Shown one piece after another: positions 25,085 to 35,025 of a DNA stretch of 64,000 nt. The notes beneath the pieces are model-generated. The model was not told the origin of the DNA, did no database searches, and saw only the letters and a program-made list of their open reading frames with translations. The translations under genes were made by a program, and so were the position numbers. The stretch covers positions 248,001 through 312,000 of the forward strand of contig NZ_JAJALI010000003.1 in assembly GCF_020523795.1 (NCBI RefSeq), given 5' to 3'. This DNA is from Ancylobacter sp. Lp-2. Lineage in GTDB: Bacteria > Pseudomonadota > Alphaproteobacteria > Rhizobiales > Xanthobacteraceae. The first letter of the stretch is position 1. Each line of letters opens with the position of its first letter.

Positions 25085-27952
25085 ATGCGTTTCCCGGATC
25101 GTCCTTCCGATCGGAATGGTTCCCCATCCACTCAGGCGAGCGACGATGCCGCGCGCGCCGCGCGCTTGGTCTCGCGCGTCAATCATAAGCTGAACGCGCC
25201 GCCGCCGCCCCAGGTGAAGAATCCGGCCGGCGGGCCCGGCTCCACCCTGCCGGCGCCCTCGCTCTATGCCGGCGCGCCCCTCGCCGAGCCGGCCAGCCGA
25301 CTGGCGCCCCGCCCCGTCGCGGCGGGTTATCCCAACACCGGCACTCCCCGTCTGCCGGCGGTGCCCCGCGATCCCGCGCCGCTGCGCGAGCCGGCCTATG
25401 CCGGCAATCCGGTCCCGACGGTGGCTCCCGGCCCGCGCGTGGTGATTCCGAGCTGGCTGCAACCCTTCACCATGCCGCCCAATACCCGGTTCACCCGCAC
25501 GCCGGACTACCTGCTTCGCCAGCCGCCGGCGCCGGAACCCGCCGCGGTTCCCGCCGCGCCGGTGGCGACGCCGGCCGAAGCCTCCGCACCGGCGACGACC
25601 GTGCGTCCGCCCGCGCTGCTGGTGCCGCCGCGCCGGCCGCCGGCCTCGCCGGTTCTCCAGCCGGCCACGCCCAACAACGTCATGCCCGCCGCCGTGGTGT
25701 CGAGCGAGACGGCACCCGTCGCCCTGACGGCGCCGACGCCGGCTCCCGCAGACGTGCCGCACGCACCGGTTCCGGTCGTCACTGCCAGCTTCGAACCGCA
25801 GGACAACGGCCTACCCAACTCCATTCAGCGCATCGCCGGACTAATCCAGCTCGGCTGGGCGGAACCGCCGGTGGTGCCGGCGCATCAGGACATGACGATC
25901 GACGCCTCCACCGCGGGTGCCGCCAACACCGGCGAGGCGATCGCCAACCTCGTCGTCGACGCGGATGACGCCGAAGAAAACACCTTCGAGGCGCTCGCCG
26001 ACGACGGCGACGACCTGGCGTATGACGAGTTGGACGACGAGGATGACGAGGATGACGAGGACGGGTTCGACGACATCGATGACGACGAGGGTGTCGACGA
26101 GTCGCCTGTCGCCGCGGTGTCCGCGGAAGCGGTGATCGTCGAAAGCGCGCCGATCGAGGAGATGCTCGCCGCCGTGGCACCGGCACCGGAAGCCGCTGCG
26201 CAGGATCTCGCCACGGCGTTCGATGCCCCCTATGCGCTGGGCGGGGCTGCCGTCACCTTCTCCTGGCCGGCCTTCGCCATCGCCGCGGCGCTGCCCAAAC
26301 CGGCGCCCGAGGCCCCGGCCCCGGAAGCCCCGGCGCCGGTCGCCGCCCGGCCGGCGCCGGCCACCGAGCATCCGGCGACGCCCGCTCCCCGCCCGGCCCC
26401 GGTGCCGGCGGTGTCCGCGCGCTTCGGCTACGAGTTGCCGCCGCTCGAGCTGCTGACCGTGCCGCCGGAAGTCGAGCCGGACTACGAGCTGTCGGAAGAG
26501 TTCCTCGAGCGCAACTCGGTGAAGCTCCAGCAGGTGCTGCACGATTTCGGCGTGCGCGGCGAGATCATCGACGCCAATCCCGGCCCGGTGGTGACGCTCT
26601 ACGAGCTGGAGCCGGCGCCCGGCATCAAGTCGAGCCGCGTCATCGGCCTGTCCGCCGACATCTCCCGCTCGATGAGCGCCATCTCCGCCCGCGTCGCGGT
26701 GGTGGAAGGCCGCAACGTCATCGGCATCGAGCTGCCCAACCAGCGCCGCGAGACGGTGTGGCTGCGCGAGATGCTGTCCAGCCACGAGTTCGAAGCCGCC
26801 AAGGCCAAGCTTGGCATCGCGCTGGGCAAGACCATCGGCGGCGAACCGGTCATCGTCGATCTCGCCCGCATGCCGCATTTGCTGGTCGCCGGCACCACTG
26901 GCTCCGGCAAGTCGGTCGCCATCAACACCATGATCCTCAGCCTGCTCTACCGGCACCGCCCGGACCAGTGCCGGCTGATCATGATCGACCCGAAGATGCT
27001 GGAGCTCTCGGTCTATGAGGGGATCCCGCACCTCCTCACCCCTGTCGTCACCGACCCGAAGAAGGCGATCGTCGCCCTCAAATGGGCGGTGCGCGAGATG
27101 GAGGAGCGCTACAAGAAGATGAGCCGCCTCGGCGTGCGCAATATCGACGGCTTCAACGCCCGTGTTGTGGAGGCGGCGGCCAAGAGCGAGATCATCACCC
27201 GCACCATCCAGAAGGGTTTTGATCGCGAGACCGGCGAGATGATGGAAGAGGAGGAGATCATGGATCTCACGCCTCTCCCCTACATCGTCATCGTCGTCGA
27301 CGAGATGGCCGACCTGATGATGGTTGCCGGCAAGGACATCGAGGGCGCCATCCAGCGCCTCGCCCAGATGGCCCGCGCCGCCGGCATCCACCTGATCATG
27401 GCCACCCAGCGCCCCTCGGTCGACGTGATCACCGGCACCATCAAGGCCAACTTCCCGACCCGTATCTCCTTCCAGGTCACCTCGAAGATCGACAGTCGGA
27501 CCATTCTCGGCGAGATGGGCGCCGAGCAGCTGCTCGGCCAGGGCGACATGCTCTACATGGCCGGCGGCGGGCGCATCTCGCGCGTGCACGGCCCGTTCGT
27601 CTCCGACCAGGAGGTCGAGCGCGTCGTCGAGCATCTGAAGGCGCAGGGCCGACCGGACTATCTCGACGAGGTGACGGCGGAAGACGACGAGGACGTGCCG
27701 CCGCCGGCGGGCGACGTCGCGGTGTTCGACGCCACCGCCATGGGCACCGAACCGGGCGATCTCTACGATCAGGCGGTGGCAGTGGTGATGCGCGACCGCA
27801 AGGCCTCGACGAGCTACATCCAGCGCCGGCTGCAGATCGGCTACAACCGCGCCGCCTCGATCATGGAGCGCATGGAAAACGAGGGGCTGGTCGGCCCGGC
27901 CAACCATGCCGGCAAGCGCGAGATCATCGCGGGTGGCCACTCGGGTCACTGA
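25085..27952 (+). CDS. ftsK: FtsK/SpoIIIE-type DNA translocase lacking N-terminal membrane segments
   Basis: ATP-driven double-stranded DNA pump that in FtsK resolves chromosomes at division. 955 residues. The motor and gamma modules are complete: alpha/beta domain from about 460 ([36 protein letters not shown]), Walker A GTTGSGKS (603-610), Walker [12 protein letters not shown] (D739-E740), [25 protein letters not shown], and the KOPS-reading winged helix ([23 protein letters not shown], about 900-935). The first 450 residues have no hydrophobic segments; they are proline/alanine-rich with an acidic run around 310-340 ([14 protein letters not shown]). Canonical FtsK has four N-terminal membrane helices, so this is probably the second, soluble paralogue found in several Hyphomicrobiales. 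Terminator follows. Confidence 0.92.
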   Translation: MRFPDRPSDRNGSPSTQASDDAARAARLVSRVNHKLNAPPPPQVKNPAGGPGSTLPAPSLYAGAPLAEPASRLAPRPVAAGYPNTGTPRLPAVPRDPAPLREPAYAGNPVPTVAPGPRVVIPSWLQPFTMPPNTRFTRTPDYLLRQPPAPEPAAVPAAPVATPAEASAPATTVRPPALLVPPRRPPASPVLQPATPNNVMPAAVVSSETAPVALTAPTPAPADVPHAPVPVVTASFEPQDNGLPNSIQRIAGLIQLGWAEPPVVPAHQDMTIDASTAGAANTGEAIANLVVDADDAEENTFEALADDGDDLAYDELDDEDDEDDEDGFDDIDDDEGVDESPVAAVSAEAVIVESAPIEEMLAAVAPAPEAAAQDLATAFDAPYALGGAAVTFSWPAFAIAAALPKPAPEAPAPEAPAPVAARPAPATEHPATPAPRPAPVPAVSARFGYELPPLELLTVPPEVEPDYELSEEFLERNSVKLQQVLHDFGVRGEIIDANPGPVVTLYELEPAPGIKSSRVIGLSADISRSMSAISARVAVVEGRNVIGIELPNQRRETVWLREMLSSHEFEAAKAKLGIALGKTIGGEPVIVDLARMPHLLVAGTTGSGKSVAINTMILSLLYRHRPDQCRLIMIDPKMLELSVYEGIPHLLTPVVTDPKKAIVALKWAVREMEERYKKMSRLGVRNIDGFNARVVEAAAKSEIITRTIQKGFDRETGEMMEEEEIMDLTPLPYIVIVVDEMADLMMVAGKDIEGAIQRLAQMARAAGIHLIMATQRPSVDVITGTIKANFPTRISFQVTSKIDSRTILGEMGAEQLLGQGDMLYMAGGGRISRVHGPFVSDQEVERVVEHLKAQGRPDYLDEVTAEDDEDVPPPAGDVAVFDATAMGTEPGDLYDQAVAVVMRDRKASTSYIQRRLQIGYNRAASIMERMENEGLVGPANHAGKREIIAGGHSGH

Positions 27953-27985
27953 TCCCGCGCGTCATCGCCCGCACCCACAACACGA

Positions 27986-28020
27986 GAAAGGGCTCCGGCT
28001 GATCTGGCCGGGGCCCTTTC
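27986..28020. terminator. Bidirectional terminator between ftsK and the small membrane-protein gene
   Basis: A 14-bp stem (GAAAGGGCTCCGGC/GCCGGGGCCCTTTC with one G-U pair) and a 7-base loop. The AAA/TTT base allows use in both directions. It lies 34 bases after ftsK and 34 bases beyond the stop of the convergent gene. Confidence 0.7.
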
Positions 28021-28053
28021 TGATTCCGGGCCGGGTGCAGGGCCGGGCAAAGC

Positions 28054-28251
28054 CTATCCGCCGAACAGCGCCGCCTCGCTCCAGACCGTCAGCACCAACC
28101 CCATCAGCAGGGCCGCACCGGCGAGCATCAGCGCCGCGCCCCAGCTGCGCTGCCACCAGCGGCGTCGCTCTCCGGCCCGGAGGCTTCTTGCCTGGCGGCT
28201 GGCCGATGCCCGATCGTCCGGCGCGTCGTCGCCACTGGTGCGGTTACTCAT
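28054..28251 (-). CDS. Small single-pass membrane protein, unknown
   Basis: 65 residues: a polar, arginine-rich N-terminus (MSNRTSGDDAPDDRASASRQ) and one C-terminal membrane segment (WGAALMLAGAALLMGLVLTVW), giving a tail-anchored layout. I recognise no family. The frame is open upstream to 28452, but that stretch lacks coding character. It is convergent with ftsK across the shared terminator. Confidence 0.55.
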   Translation of the reverse strand: MSNRTSGDDAPDDRASASRQARSLRAGERRRWWQRSWGAALMLAGAALLMGLVLTVWSEAALFGG

Positions 28252-28489
28252 GAGCCCCCATCGCCCGGTGAAAGTGGAACGCCGGGTCAAGCCCGCTCTC
28301 CGCCAACGTCCGTTCCCGCCTCGCGGTTCCCGCATGAATGAACAACCGTGCCGCGCAGATCCCGGATCCAATCGCGCATTCGGCCCTTCCAACCGGGCGG
28401 TCGGGCGATTAGGTGTGGGATACCGCGACGCCCCGTAGCCCCGCTTGGGCATTTTTCACGTCGGCGCCTTTTCTTTGCACGAGGTTCCC

Positions 28490-29947
28490 ATGTCGACCGT
28501 TTCCTATCCCGATGTCCTTCTGTTCATCGATGGCGTCTGGCGCGAAGGCTCGCGCCACGGCGGCGCGCCCGCCAGCCAGCCCATCGTCGACCCGGCGACG
28601 GAAGAGGTCATCGGTACCCTCGCCCATGCCTCGACCGCCGATCTCGACGACGCCCTCACGGCGGCGGAGAAGGGCTTCGCGACCTGGAAGCGCGTGCCGG
28701 CGCATGAGCGCTACAAGATCATGCGCAAGGCCGCCGAGATCCTGCGCGAGCGCGCCGAGAACATCTCGCGCATCATGACCCTGGAGCAGGGTAAGCCGCT
28801 TCCCGAGGCCCGCGTCGAGACGCTGGCCGCCGCCGACATCATCGACTGGTTCGCCGAGGAAGGCCGCCGGCAGTATGGCCGCGTCATCGCCCCCCGCGCG
28901 GAGAACATCCACCAGGAGGTGGTGCGCGAGCCGGTCGGCGTCGTCGCCGCCTTCACGCCGTGGAACTTCCCGATCAACCAGGCGGTCCGCAAGGCCTCCG
29001 CCGCGCTCGCCGCCGGCTGCTCGATCATCCTCAAGGGACCGGAAGACACCCCCGCCTCCTGCGCCGAGCTGTTCAAGGCCTATCAGGATGCCGGCGTGCC
29101 GGCCGGCGTGGTCAATCTGGTGTTCGGCGTGCCCGCCGAGATTTCCAGCTACCTGATCCCGCATCCGATCGTGAAGAAGATCACCTTCACCGGCTCCACC
29201 GTGGTCGGCAAGCAGCTGGCGGCGCTCGCCGGCGCGCATATGAAGCGCGTCACCATGGAACTCGGCGGCCACGCCCCGGCGGTGGTGTTCGAGGATGCTG
29301 ACCTCGACCATGCGGTGAAGCTGCTGTCCGGCGCCAAGTTCCGCAATGCCGGCCAGGTCTGCGTCTCGCCCACCCGCTTCCTGGTGCACGAGAACCTCTA
29401 CGACAAGTTCGTCGACGGCTTCACCGAGGCGGTGAAGGGCATGAAGGTCGGCAACGGCCTCGATGACGGCGTGCGCATGGGCCCGCTGGTCAATTCCCGT
29501 CGTATCGACGCCATGGAGGCGCTCACCGCCGATGCGGTGCAGAAGGGCGCCACGCTGCGCACCGGCGGTTCGCGCATCGGCAACAAGGGCTATTTCTTCG
29601 AGCCGACCGTGCTCACCGACCTCTCCCCGGATGCACGCATCCTCAACGAGGAGCCGTTCGGCCCGCTGGTGCCGATCCAGCCCTTCACCTCGACCGAAGC
29701 GGTGATCGCCGAGGCCAACCGCCTGCCTTACGGCCTCGCGGCCTACGCCTACACCACCTCCTCCGCCACCGCCGAGGCGTTCTCGCGCCGGGTGGAGAGC
29801 GGCATGATCTCGATCAACCATCACGGCCTCGCCCTCCCCGAGGTGCCGTTCGGCGGCATCAAGGATTCCGGCTACGGCTCGGAAGGCGGCACCGAGGCCA
29901 TGGAAGCCTATGTGAACACCAAGTTCGTCACCCGTTTCGCCGTGTGA
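28490..29947 (+). CDS. NAD(P)-dependent aldehyde dehydrogenase, SSADH/2-oxoglutarate-semialdehyde-type
   Basis: Oxidises an aldehyde, probably a semialdehyde, to the acid. 485 residues from MSTVSYPDVLLFIDGVWREG. Motifs: FTPWNFPINQAVRKASAALAAG, FTGSTVVGKQLAALAG, general base in MELGGHAPAVVF, catalytic cysteine in NAGQVCVSPTRF, EEPFGPLVPI. It differs clearly from the GabD at 12052 (for example KGPEDTPASCAEL in place of KPASQTPLTALA), so it probably serves a different semialdehyde. The annotated start follows GCACGAGGTTCCC; an earlier GTG at 28445 adds nothing recognisable. The EamA permease gene follows 96 bases later. Confidence 0.88.
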   Translation: MSTVSYPDVLLFIDGVWREGSRHGGAPASQPIVDPATEEVIGTLAHASTADLDDALTAAEKGFATWKRVPAHERYKIMRKAAEILRERAENISRIMTLEQGKPLPEARVETLAAADIIDWFAEEGRRQYGRVIAPRAENIHQEVVREPVGVVAAFTPWNFPINQAVRKASAALAAGCSIILKGPEDTPASCAELFKAYQDAGVPAGVVNLVFGVPAEISSYLIPHPIVKKITFTGSTVVGKQLAALAGAHMKRVTMELGGHAPAVVFEDADLDHAVKLLSGAKFRNAGQVCVSPTRFLVHENLYDKFVDGFTEAVKGMKVGNGLDDGVRMGPLVNSRRIDAMEALTADAVQKGATLRTGGSRIGNKGYFFEPTVLTDLSPDARILNEEPFGPLVPIQPFTSTEAVIAEANRLPYGLAAYAYTTSSATAEAFSRRVESGMISINHHGLALPEVPFGGIKDSGYGSEGGTEAMEAYVNTKFVTRFAV

Positions 29948-30043
29948 CGAAACTGTCATAAAAGCTCGGCGGCGGGCACGGAATCGTCTATCACCGTGCC
30001 CGCCGGTCCATCGGGATCGGCCTTCCCCGCAGGCCGCCGCCGA

Positions 30044-30880
30044 ATGGAACCCAGCGTCTTCCTGGCGGTCATCGCCGCCGCCGTGATGCATGCGGGCTGG
30101 AACGCCCTCTTAAAGATCCGGCTGGATCCGTTCATCGCCGTCGCGCTGATCACCGGCGCCTGCTCGGTCATCGCCCTGCCGATCGCCTTGTGGATGGGGC
30201 CGCCACCAGCCCATATCTGGCCGTGGATCGCCGGCTCCATCTCCGTCCATCTCGTCTATTACCTGACGCTGACCGGAGCCTATCGGCGGGCCGATATGGG
30301 CTTCGTCTATCCGGTGGCGCGCGGCGGCTCGCCGCTGATCACCACGCTGTTCTCGCTGGTGCTGCTGGGAGAGCCGATCGACGGGCAAGGGGTCGCGGGC
30401 GTCGCCATCCTCGCCGCCGGCGTGCTTGCCATCGCCTGGCCGCGCAAGGGCCATCTCGACGTCCGTGCGCTCCTCCTCGCGAGCGCCTGCGCGCTCTCCA
30501 TCGCCGTCTACTCGATCATCGACGGCATGGGCGCCCGCACCACCGGCAACCCGCACCTCTACTCCGCCTGGCTGTTCCTCCTGGAAGGTCCCTGCGTGCT
30601 CACCGTCGCACTGCTACGCCACCGGCCGGCGGCGCTGCGGCCGATGCTCGGCTTCCTCGGCCCGGGCGCGCTGGGCGGGGCGATGTCGCTCTCGGCCTAT
30701 TGGATCACCATCTGGGCGATGACCAGGGCACCCATCGGCCTCGTCTCGGCGGTGCGGGAATCCAGCGTGCTGTTCGCCGCGGTTATCGCGATATTCCTGC
30801 TGAAGGAGACGCCGCGCCCCAGCCGTCTCGCCGGCGCGGCGCTGATCGTCGCCGGGCTCGCCCTGATCAAGCTGCACTGA
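30044..30880 (+). CDS. EamA-family (DMT superfamily) permease
   Basis: Inner-membrane transporter of 278 residues with about ten hydrophobic segments in two EamA repeats (AVIAAAVMHAGWNALLK in the first; AMTRAPIGLVSAVRESSVLFAAVIAIFLLKE in the second). Such proteins export amino acids or other metabolites; the substrate is unknown. ATG 30044 is chosen because the first helix begins seven residues later. It lies downstream of the aldehyde dehydrogenase in the same direction. Confidence 0.88.
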   Translation: MEPSVFLAVIAAAVMHAGWNALLKIRLDPFIAVALITGACSVIALPIALWMGPPPAHIWPWIAGSISVHLVYYLTLTGAYRRADMGFVYPVARGGSPLITTLFSLVLLGEPIDGQGVAGVAILAAGVLAIAWPRKGHLDVRALLLASACALSIAVYSIIDGMGARTTGNPHLYSAWLFLLEGPCVLTVALLRHRPAALRPMLGFLGPGALGGAMSLSAYWITIWAMTRAPIGLVSAVRESSVLFAAVIAIFLLKETPRPSRLAGAALIVAGLALIKLH

Positions 30881-30944
30881 GTTCGGCGATCCCGTCCCGG
30901 CCTCCGGATTTGGGCAGCGGCGCCAGCTGTGCTCAATTGGACCG

Positions 30945-32297
30945 ATGAACACGACAGCTACCGACAGCACAGCGATTCGACCGGCCGACACGTCGGCAGA
31001 CCGGGAGGTCGACTTCGCCCGGCCGCTCGCCACGCTACGCGAGCAGGCGCCGGTGACCATGGTGCTGGGCGGCGCCGGCACCGGCAAGACCACCTTCCTG
31101 CACATGCTGCGCAAGCATGGCGGCGCGCGGCAGGTCTTCCTTGCTCCTACCGGCGTGGCGGCGCTGCAGCTCGGCGGCCAGACCATCCATTCCTTCTTCG
31201 GCTTGCCGCCGCGCCTCGTCGATCCCGATCAGGTGCGGCCCCGCTCGCCCAAGCGCACGCTGATGAAGAAGCTCGAACGCCTCGTCATCGACGAGGTGTC
31301 GATGGTGCGCGCCGACGTGCTGGACGCGGTAGACCGCTGCCTGCGCATCGCGCGTGGCCGGCCCGAGCCGTTCGGCGGCGTGCAGGTCGTGCTGGTCGGC
31401 GACTTCCTGCAACTGCCGCCGGTGGTGCCGATGGCCGAGCGCGAGATTCTCGGCCATCTCGGCTATGAGGGCCCCTTCGCCTTCGACGCCCGCGTGCTGC
31501 GCGAGACCCATGTCGCCCGCCTGCCCTTCACCCGGGTCTGGCGCCAGTCCGACGAGTACTTCGTCGGGCATCTCGCCGCGCTGCGCTCCGGCCGCTTCGT
31601 CGCCGATGCGGTGGCGGCGATCAACGAGGCGAGTTACCGCCCGCATCGCGAGGGGCGTATCCCGGTGGTGCTCGCCCCCACCAATGCCCGCGTCGACGCC
31701 TATAATCGTCGCGGCCTGGAAGGTCTCGCCGATGACGGCCGCATCTATGAGGGCGCGAGCCAGGGCGAATTCGACCTCGCCAATGACCGCCTGCCAGTGC
31801 AGGAATCGCTGCTGCTCAAGGTCGGCGCCCGCGTCATGACGGTGCGCAACGATCCCGAGAAGCAATGGGTCAACGGCTCGGTCGGCACCGTCATCGGCCT
31901 CGCGCCGGACCGCGCCTTCGTGCGGCTCGACGCCGGCGGCGTCGCCGAGATCGAGCGGGTGAGCTGGGAGCGCATCCGCTACGACTGGGACGAGGCGACC
32001 GGCAAGGTCGAGGCCAAGATCGTCGGCACCTACACCCAGCTGCCACTGGTGCCCGCCTGGGCGATCACCGTGCACAAGGCGCAGGGCCTGACGCTGGAGG
32101 ACGTGCGCATCGATTTCGATTCCGGCGCCTTCGCCGCGGGGCAGGCCTATGTCGCCCTCTCCCGCGCCCGCTCGCTGGAAGGCCTGTCGCTGGTTCGCCC
32201 CCTGCGCAGCAGCGACATCCGCATCGACCGCCGCGTCGCCGCCTTCGCCGCCGCGTTCGAGGCAGAAGCCGAGGCCTTCCCACCTCAATCCCAATAA
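30945..32297 (+). CDS. PIF1-like SF1B DNA helicase / AAA ATPase
   Basis: Predicted 5'-3' DNA helicase of 450 residues. Motif I is VLGGAGTGKTTFL (about 41-53), motif Ia VFLAPTGVAALQLGGQTIHSFFG, motif II VIDEVSMV, motif III VLVGDFLQLPPV, and the C-terminal motifs WAITVHKAQGLTLEDVRIDF and AYVALSRARSLEGLSLV. The WIYF-like and TxHxxQG motifs are those of the Pif1/RecD family. A single compact helicase without extra nuclease or zinc domains. Chromosomal role unknown in alphaproteobacteria; Pif1 proteins elsewhere remove G-quadruplexes and R-loops, which would fit a GC-rich genome (inference). Confidence 0.9.
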   Translation: MNTTATDSTAIRPADTSADREVDFARPLATLREQAPVTMVLGGAGTGKTTFLHMLRKHGGARQVFLAPTGVAALQLGGQTIHSFFGLPPRLVDPDQVRPRSPKRTLMKKLERLVIDEVSMVRADVLDAVDRCLRIARGRPEPFGGVQVVLVGDFLQLPPVVPMAEREILGHLGYEGPFAFDARVLRETHVARLPFTRVWRQSDEYFVGHLAALRSGRFVADAVAAINEASYRPHREGRIPVVLAPTNARVDAYNRRGLEGLADDGRIYEGASQGEFDLANDRLPVQESLLLKVGARVMTVRNDPEKQWVNGSVGTVIGLAPDRAFVRLDAGGVAEIERVSWERIRYDWDEATGKVEAKIVGTYTQLPLVPAWAITVHKAQGLTLEDVRIDFDSGAFAAGQAYVALSRARSLEGLSLVRPLRSSDIRIDRRVAAFAAAFEAEAEAFPPQSQ

Positions 32298-32367
32298 TCA
32301 CATATAAATTTCGTTGTTAATTTCGCCCATGCGGAAATTTTCGTGATTCAGCCGATTTCCCACTTTA

Positions 32368-32394
32368 CATAGTCCATGGTGTCCATAGACTATG
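32368..32394. promoter_or_regulatory. Inverted repeat upstream of the 48-residue membrane protein, candidate Rrf2 operator
   Basis: CATAGTC and GACTATG flank a 13-base spacer containing GTCCAT, which also occurs in the left arm. It sits in an AT-rich stretch 16 bases before the ATG at 32410, and the gene after that encodes an Rrf2 repressor. Binding by that Rrf2 protein is a guess from position. Confidence 0.35.
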
Positions 32395-32409
32395 AGATGA
32401 GAGGAAATC

Positions 32410-32556
32410 ATGAGCCGCATTGTCCGCCATCGTCACACCCTGATGTTCGCACTCGCCTATGGCGCCATCGCCGCGGCGGTGCTGTTCGTGCATCCCGGCG
32501 CCAGCGAGGCGGAGGCTCCGGCGGCGACGATTGCCGCTTCCGCTGCGTCCCGCTGA
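32410..32556 (+). CDS. Very small membrane protein (48 residues)
   Basis: Opens MSRIVRHRHTLMFALAYGAIAAAVLFVHPG and then carries a polar-to-alanine tail (ASEAEAPAATIAAS). One membrane segment at about residues 10-27 with a positively charged N-terminus. A good Shine-Dalgarno, GAGAGGAAATC, precedes the ATG. I recognise no family. It precedes the Rrf2 gene by 106 bases and follows the candidate operator, so it may be the repressor's target. Confidence 0.55.
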   Translation: MSRIVRHRHTLMFALAYGAIAAAVLFVHPGASEAEAPAATIAASAASR

Positions 32557-32662
32557 ACGCCCTACCCTCTTGCGCCCTCTTTAAAAAGCCGCTTGATCTA
32601 TCATCTATGAAGAAATGCCGGAGCGGAGGATTCGCTTCGACCTGTCGGGATTCATAGCGGCG

Positions 32663-33112
32663 ATGTTGACCAATAAGGGCAAGTACGGGCTCAAGGCGAT
32701 GCTGTTCCTCGCCGGCTTGCCCCAGGGGCAGAGCGCGATGGGCGCCGAAATCGCCAGCGCCAATAACATTCCGAAGAAATTCCTCGACGCCATCCTGCTC
32801 GAATTGCGCAATGCCGGCATGCTGCGTTCCAAGAAGGGACCCGGCGGCGGCTACGCGCTGTCGCGCCTGCCGAAGGAAATCCGCGTCGGCCACATCATCC
32901 GCACGCTGGACGGGCCGCTGGCGCCGATCAACTGCGCCTCCAAGAGTGCCTATGTGCCGTGTCAGGATTGCCAGGATCTCAAGATCTGCGCGGTCCAGGT
33001 CACCATGAGCAAGGTGCGCGACGCCATGAGCGACATTCTCGACCGGATGACGCTGGAAGAGATGATGGCGTTCGCCCGCAATGCCGACGCCGATCTGATG
33101 TACCACATATGA
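32663..33112 (+). CDS. Rrf2-family regulator with a four-cysteine cluster
   Basis: Winged-helix transcription factor of 149 residues. The DNA-binding start is [17 protein letters not shown], followed by [35 protein letters not shown], typical of IscR/NsrR/RirA-type proteins. Cysteines lie at C91, C100, C103 and C109 (spacing CX8CX2CX5C), so it probably binds an Fe-S cluster and senses iron, redox or NO, though the spacing differs from E. coli IscR and NsrR. ATG 32663 starts the fold; an earlier in-frame start (32615) adds an unsupported leader. The methylglyoxal synthase gene follows 10 bases later, so the two are likely cotranscribed. Confidence 0.9.
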   Translation: MLTNKGKYGLKAMLFLAGLPQGQSAMGAEIASANNIPKKFLDAILLELRNAGMLRSKKGPGGGYALSRLPKEIRVGHIIRTLDGPLAPINCASKSAYVPCQDCQDLKICAVQVTMSKVRDAMSDILDRMTLEEMMAFARNADADLMYHI

Positions 33113-33122
33113 GCCTTCGCCC

Positions 33123-33533
33123 GTGAGCTTGCCGCCCAACCCCGGCCCCGCCGCCGGCCTTCTCGGCCTCGTCGCCCATGACAGCAAGAAGCACGACATG
33201 GTCGCCTGGGCGACCGAACATCGTCGCGTGCTCGCGCATTTCGACATCGTCGCCACCGGCACCACCGGCGGGCGCATCCTCGAAGCCTGCCCGGAGCTCC
33301 GTCTCACCCGGCTGAAGAGCGGCCCGCTCGGCGGCGACCAGCAGATCGGCGCGCTGATCGCCGAGGGCCGGGTGCGGGCGCTGGTCTTCCTCGTCGACCC
33401 GCTCAGCGCCCAGCCGCACGATGTCGATGTGAAGGCGCTGATGCGCGTCGCCCTCGTCTACGACATCCCGCTGGCGCTCAACATCTCCACGGCGGAAATG
33501 CTGATCGCCGCGCTGGAGAGCGAGGCGGGCTGA
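33123..33533 (+). CDS. mgsA: Methylglyoxal synthase
   Basis: Converts dihydroxyacetone phosphate to methylglyoxal and phosphate, a bypass that relieves sugar-phosphate stress. 136 residues, near the usual 130-150. The phosphate-binding and active-site segments are clear: [15 protein letters not shown] (H19, D20, K23), [32 protein letters not shown] with catalytic aspartate D71, and [25 protein letters not shown] start 33123. It lies just after the Rrf2 gene, an association I do not recall as standard and which suggests Rrf2 control. Confidence 0.93.
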   Translation: MSLPPNPGPAAGLLGLVAHDSKKHDMVAWATEHRRVLAHFDIVATGTTGGRILEACPELRLTRLKSGPLGGDQQIGALIAEGRVRALVFLVDPLSAQPHDVDVKALMRVALVYDIPLALNISTAEMLIAALESEAG

Positions 33534-33574
33534 CCGCCCGCCCCTTCATTCACCTTCCCAGAAGAGCATCTGGC

Positions 33575-34780
33575 TCAGAAGAACGCCTGGATCCCGGTGA
33601 TCGCCCGGCCGAGGATCAGTGCGTGGATGTCGTGCGTGCCCTCATAGGTGTTCACCGTCTCGAGGTTCACCATGTGGCGCATCACCGGATATTCCGACGA
33701 GATGCCGTTGCCGCCATGCATGTCGCGGGCGACGCGGGCGATGTCGAGCGCCTTGCCGCAATTGTTGCGCTTCAGCACCGAGATCGCCTCCGGCGACAGG
33801 CGCCCCTCGTCGAACAGCCGGCCGGCGCGCAGCGCGAGTTGAAGCCCCAACGCGATCTCGGTCGCCATGTCCGCGAGCTTCTTCTGGATCAGCTGGTTGG
33901 CCGCCAGCGGCCGGCCGAACTGCACGCGGTCGAGCGTGTAGGAACGCGCCGCCGCATAGCAGGCCTCCGCCGCGCCCATGGTGCCCCAGCCGATGCCGTA
34001 GCGGGCGCGGTTGAGGCAGCCGAACGGCCCCTTCAGCCCGGCGACGTTCGGCAGCAGCGCCTCTTCCGGCACCTCGACGTCGTCCATGACGATCTCGCCG
34101 GTGATGGAGGCGCGCAGCGAGAGCTTGCCCTCGATCTTCGGCAGCGACAGCCCCTTGGTGCCGCGCTCCAGCACGAAGCCGCGAATGGCGTTGTCATGCG
34201 CCGCCGACTTCGCCCACACCACCGCGATATCGGCGATGGGAGCGTTGGTGATCCACATCTTGGCGCCCTTGAGCCGGTAGCCGCCATCGATCTTCTCGGC
34301 GCGTGTACGCATGCCACCGGGATCGGAGCCGGCGTCCGGCTCGGTCAGGCCAAAGCAGCCGATCATCTCGCCGGTGGCGAGCTTGGGCAGGTATTTCTTC
34401 CGCTGCTCCTCGCTGCCATAGGCATGGATCGGGTGCATCACCAGCGAGGACTGCACGCTCATCGCCGAGCGATAGCCGGAATCGACGCGCTCGACTTCCC
34501 GCGCAACCAGCCCATAGGCGACATAGCCGAGGCCGGCACCGCCATATTCCTCCGGGATGGTGGGGCCGAGCAGGCCGAGTGCACCCATCTCGCTCATGAT
34601 CTCGCGGTCGAAACGCTCCTCGCGATAGGCGGAAGCTACCCGCGGCATCAGATTTTCCTGGGCATAATCGCGCGCCGTGTCACGCACCATCCGCTCTTCC
34701 TCGGTGAGCTGGCCGTCGAGGTCGAACGGATCCTCCCAATCGAAGATGGCCTTCGAGGCAGCATGCGACGCGGCGTTCAT
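33575..34780 (-). CDS. gcdH: Glutaryl-CoA dehydrogenase
   Basis: FAD acyl-CoA dehydrogenase that oxidises and decarboxylates glutaryl-CoA to crotonyl-CoA in lysine/tryptophan breakdown. 401 residues. Signatures: [90 protein letters not shown], and the catalytic glutamate in [20 protein letters not shown]. All are characteristic of GCDH rather than short-chain dehydrogenases. It is divergent from the dpp operon across 245 bases; no other glutarate genes are adjacent. Confidence 0.95.
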   Translation of the reverse strand: MNAASHAASKAIFDWEDPFDLDGQLTEEERMVRDTARDYAQENLMPRVASAYREERFDREIMSEMGALGLLGPTIPEEYGGAGLGYVAYGLVAREVERVDSGYRSAMSVQSSLVMHPIHAYGSEEQRKKYLPKLATGEMIGCFGLTEPDAGSDPGGMRTRAEKIDGGYRLKGAKMWITNAPIADIAVVWAKSAAHDNAIRGFVLERGTKGLSLPKIEGKLSLRASITGEIVMDDVEVPEEALLPNVAGLKGPFGCLNRARYGIGWGTMGAAEACYAAARSYTLDRVQFGRPLAANQLIQKKLADMATEIALGLQLALRAGRLFDEGRLSPEAISVLKRNNCGKALDIARVARDMHGGNGISSEYPVMRHMVNLETVNTYEGTHDIHALILGRAITGIQAFF

Positions 34781-35025
34781 TTGTCTCGTCTCCCTGATGC
34801 GCGCGCGCCTCTTCGCGGCGGCGCCGCCTTCGTCTTACACCGGCGCGGGGGCGGCGCCCATAGCGACGGCCAAATGTCTATACATACGACTTTGGTAGGG
34901 GAGCTGAGCCTTATTGCACAAGTGATCAAGGCGTGTTTGATTTCGCGCTATGGGTGCGACGAATTGGCAATAATCAGCCTGCGCGCAACGGGCTACCGCC
35001 GCACATCCTAAAAGGGGAACTCATT

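Noticed and set aside
26011..26100. GAC/GAG-rich microsatellite-like run
   Set aside because: It encodes the acidic linker of the FtsK protein in frame and is explained by coding, not by a separate repeat element.
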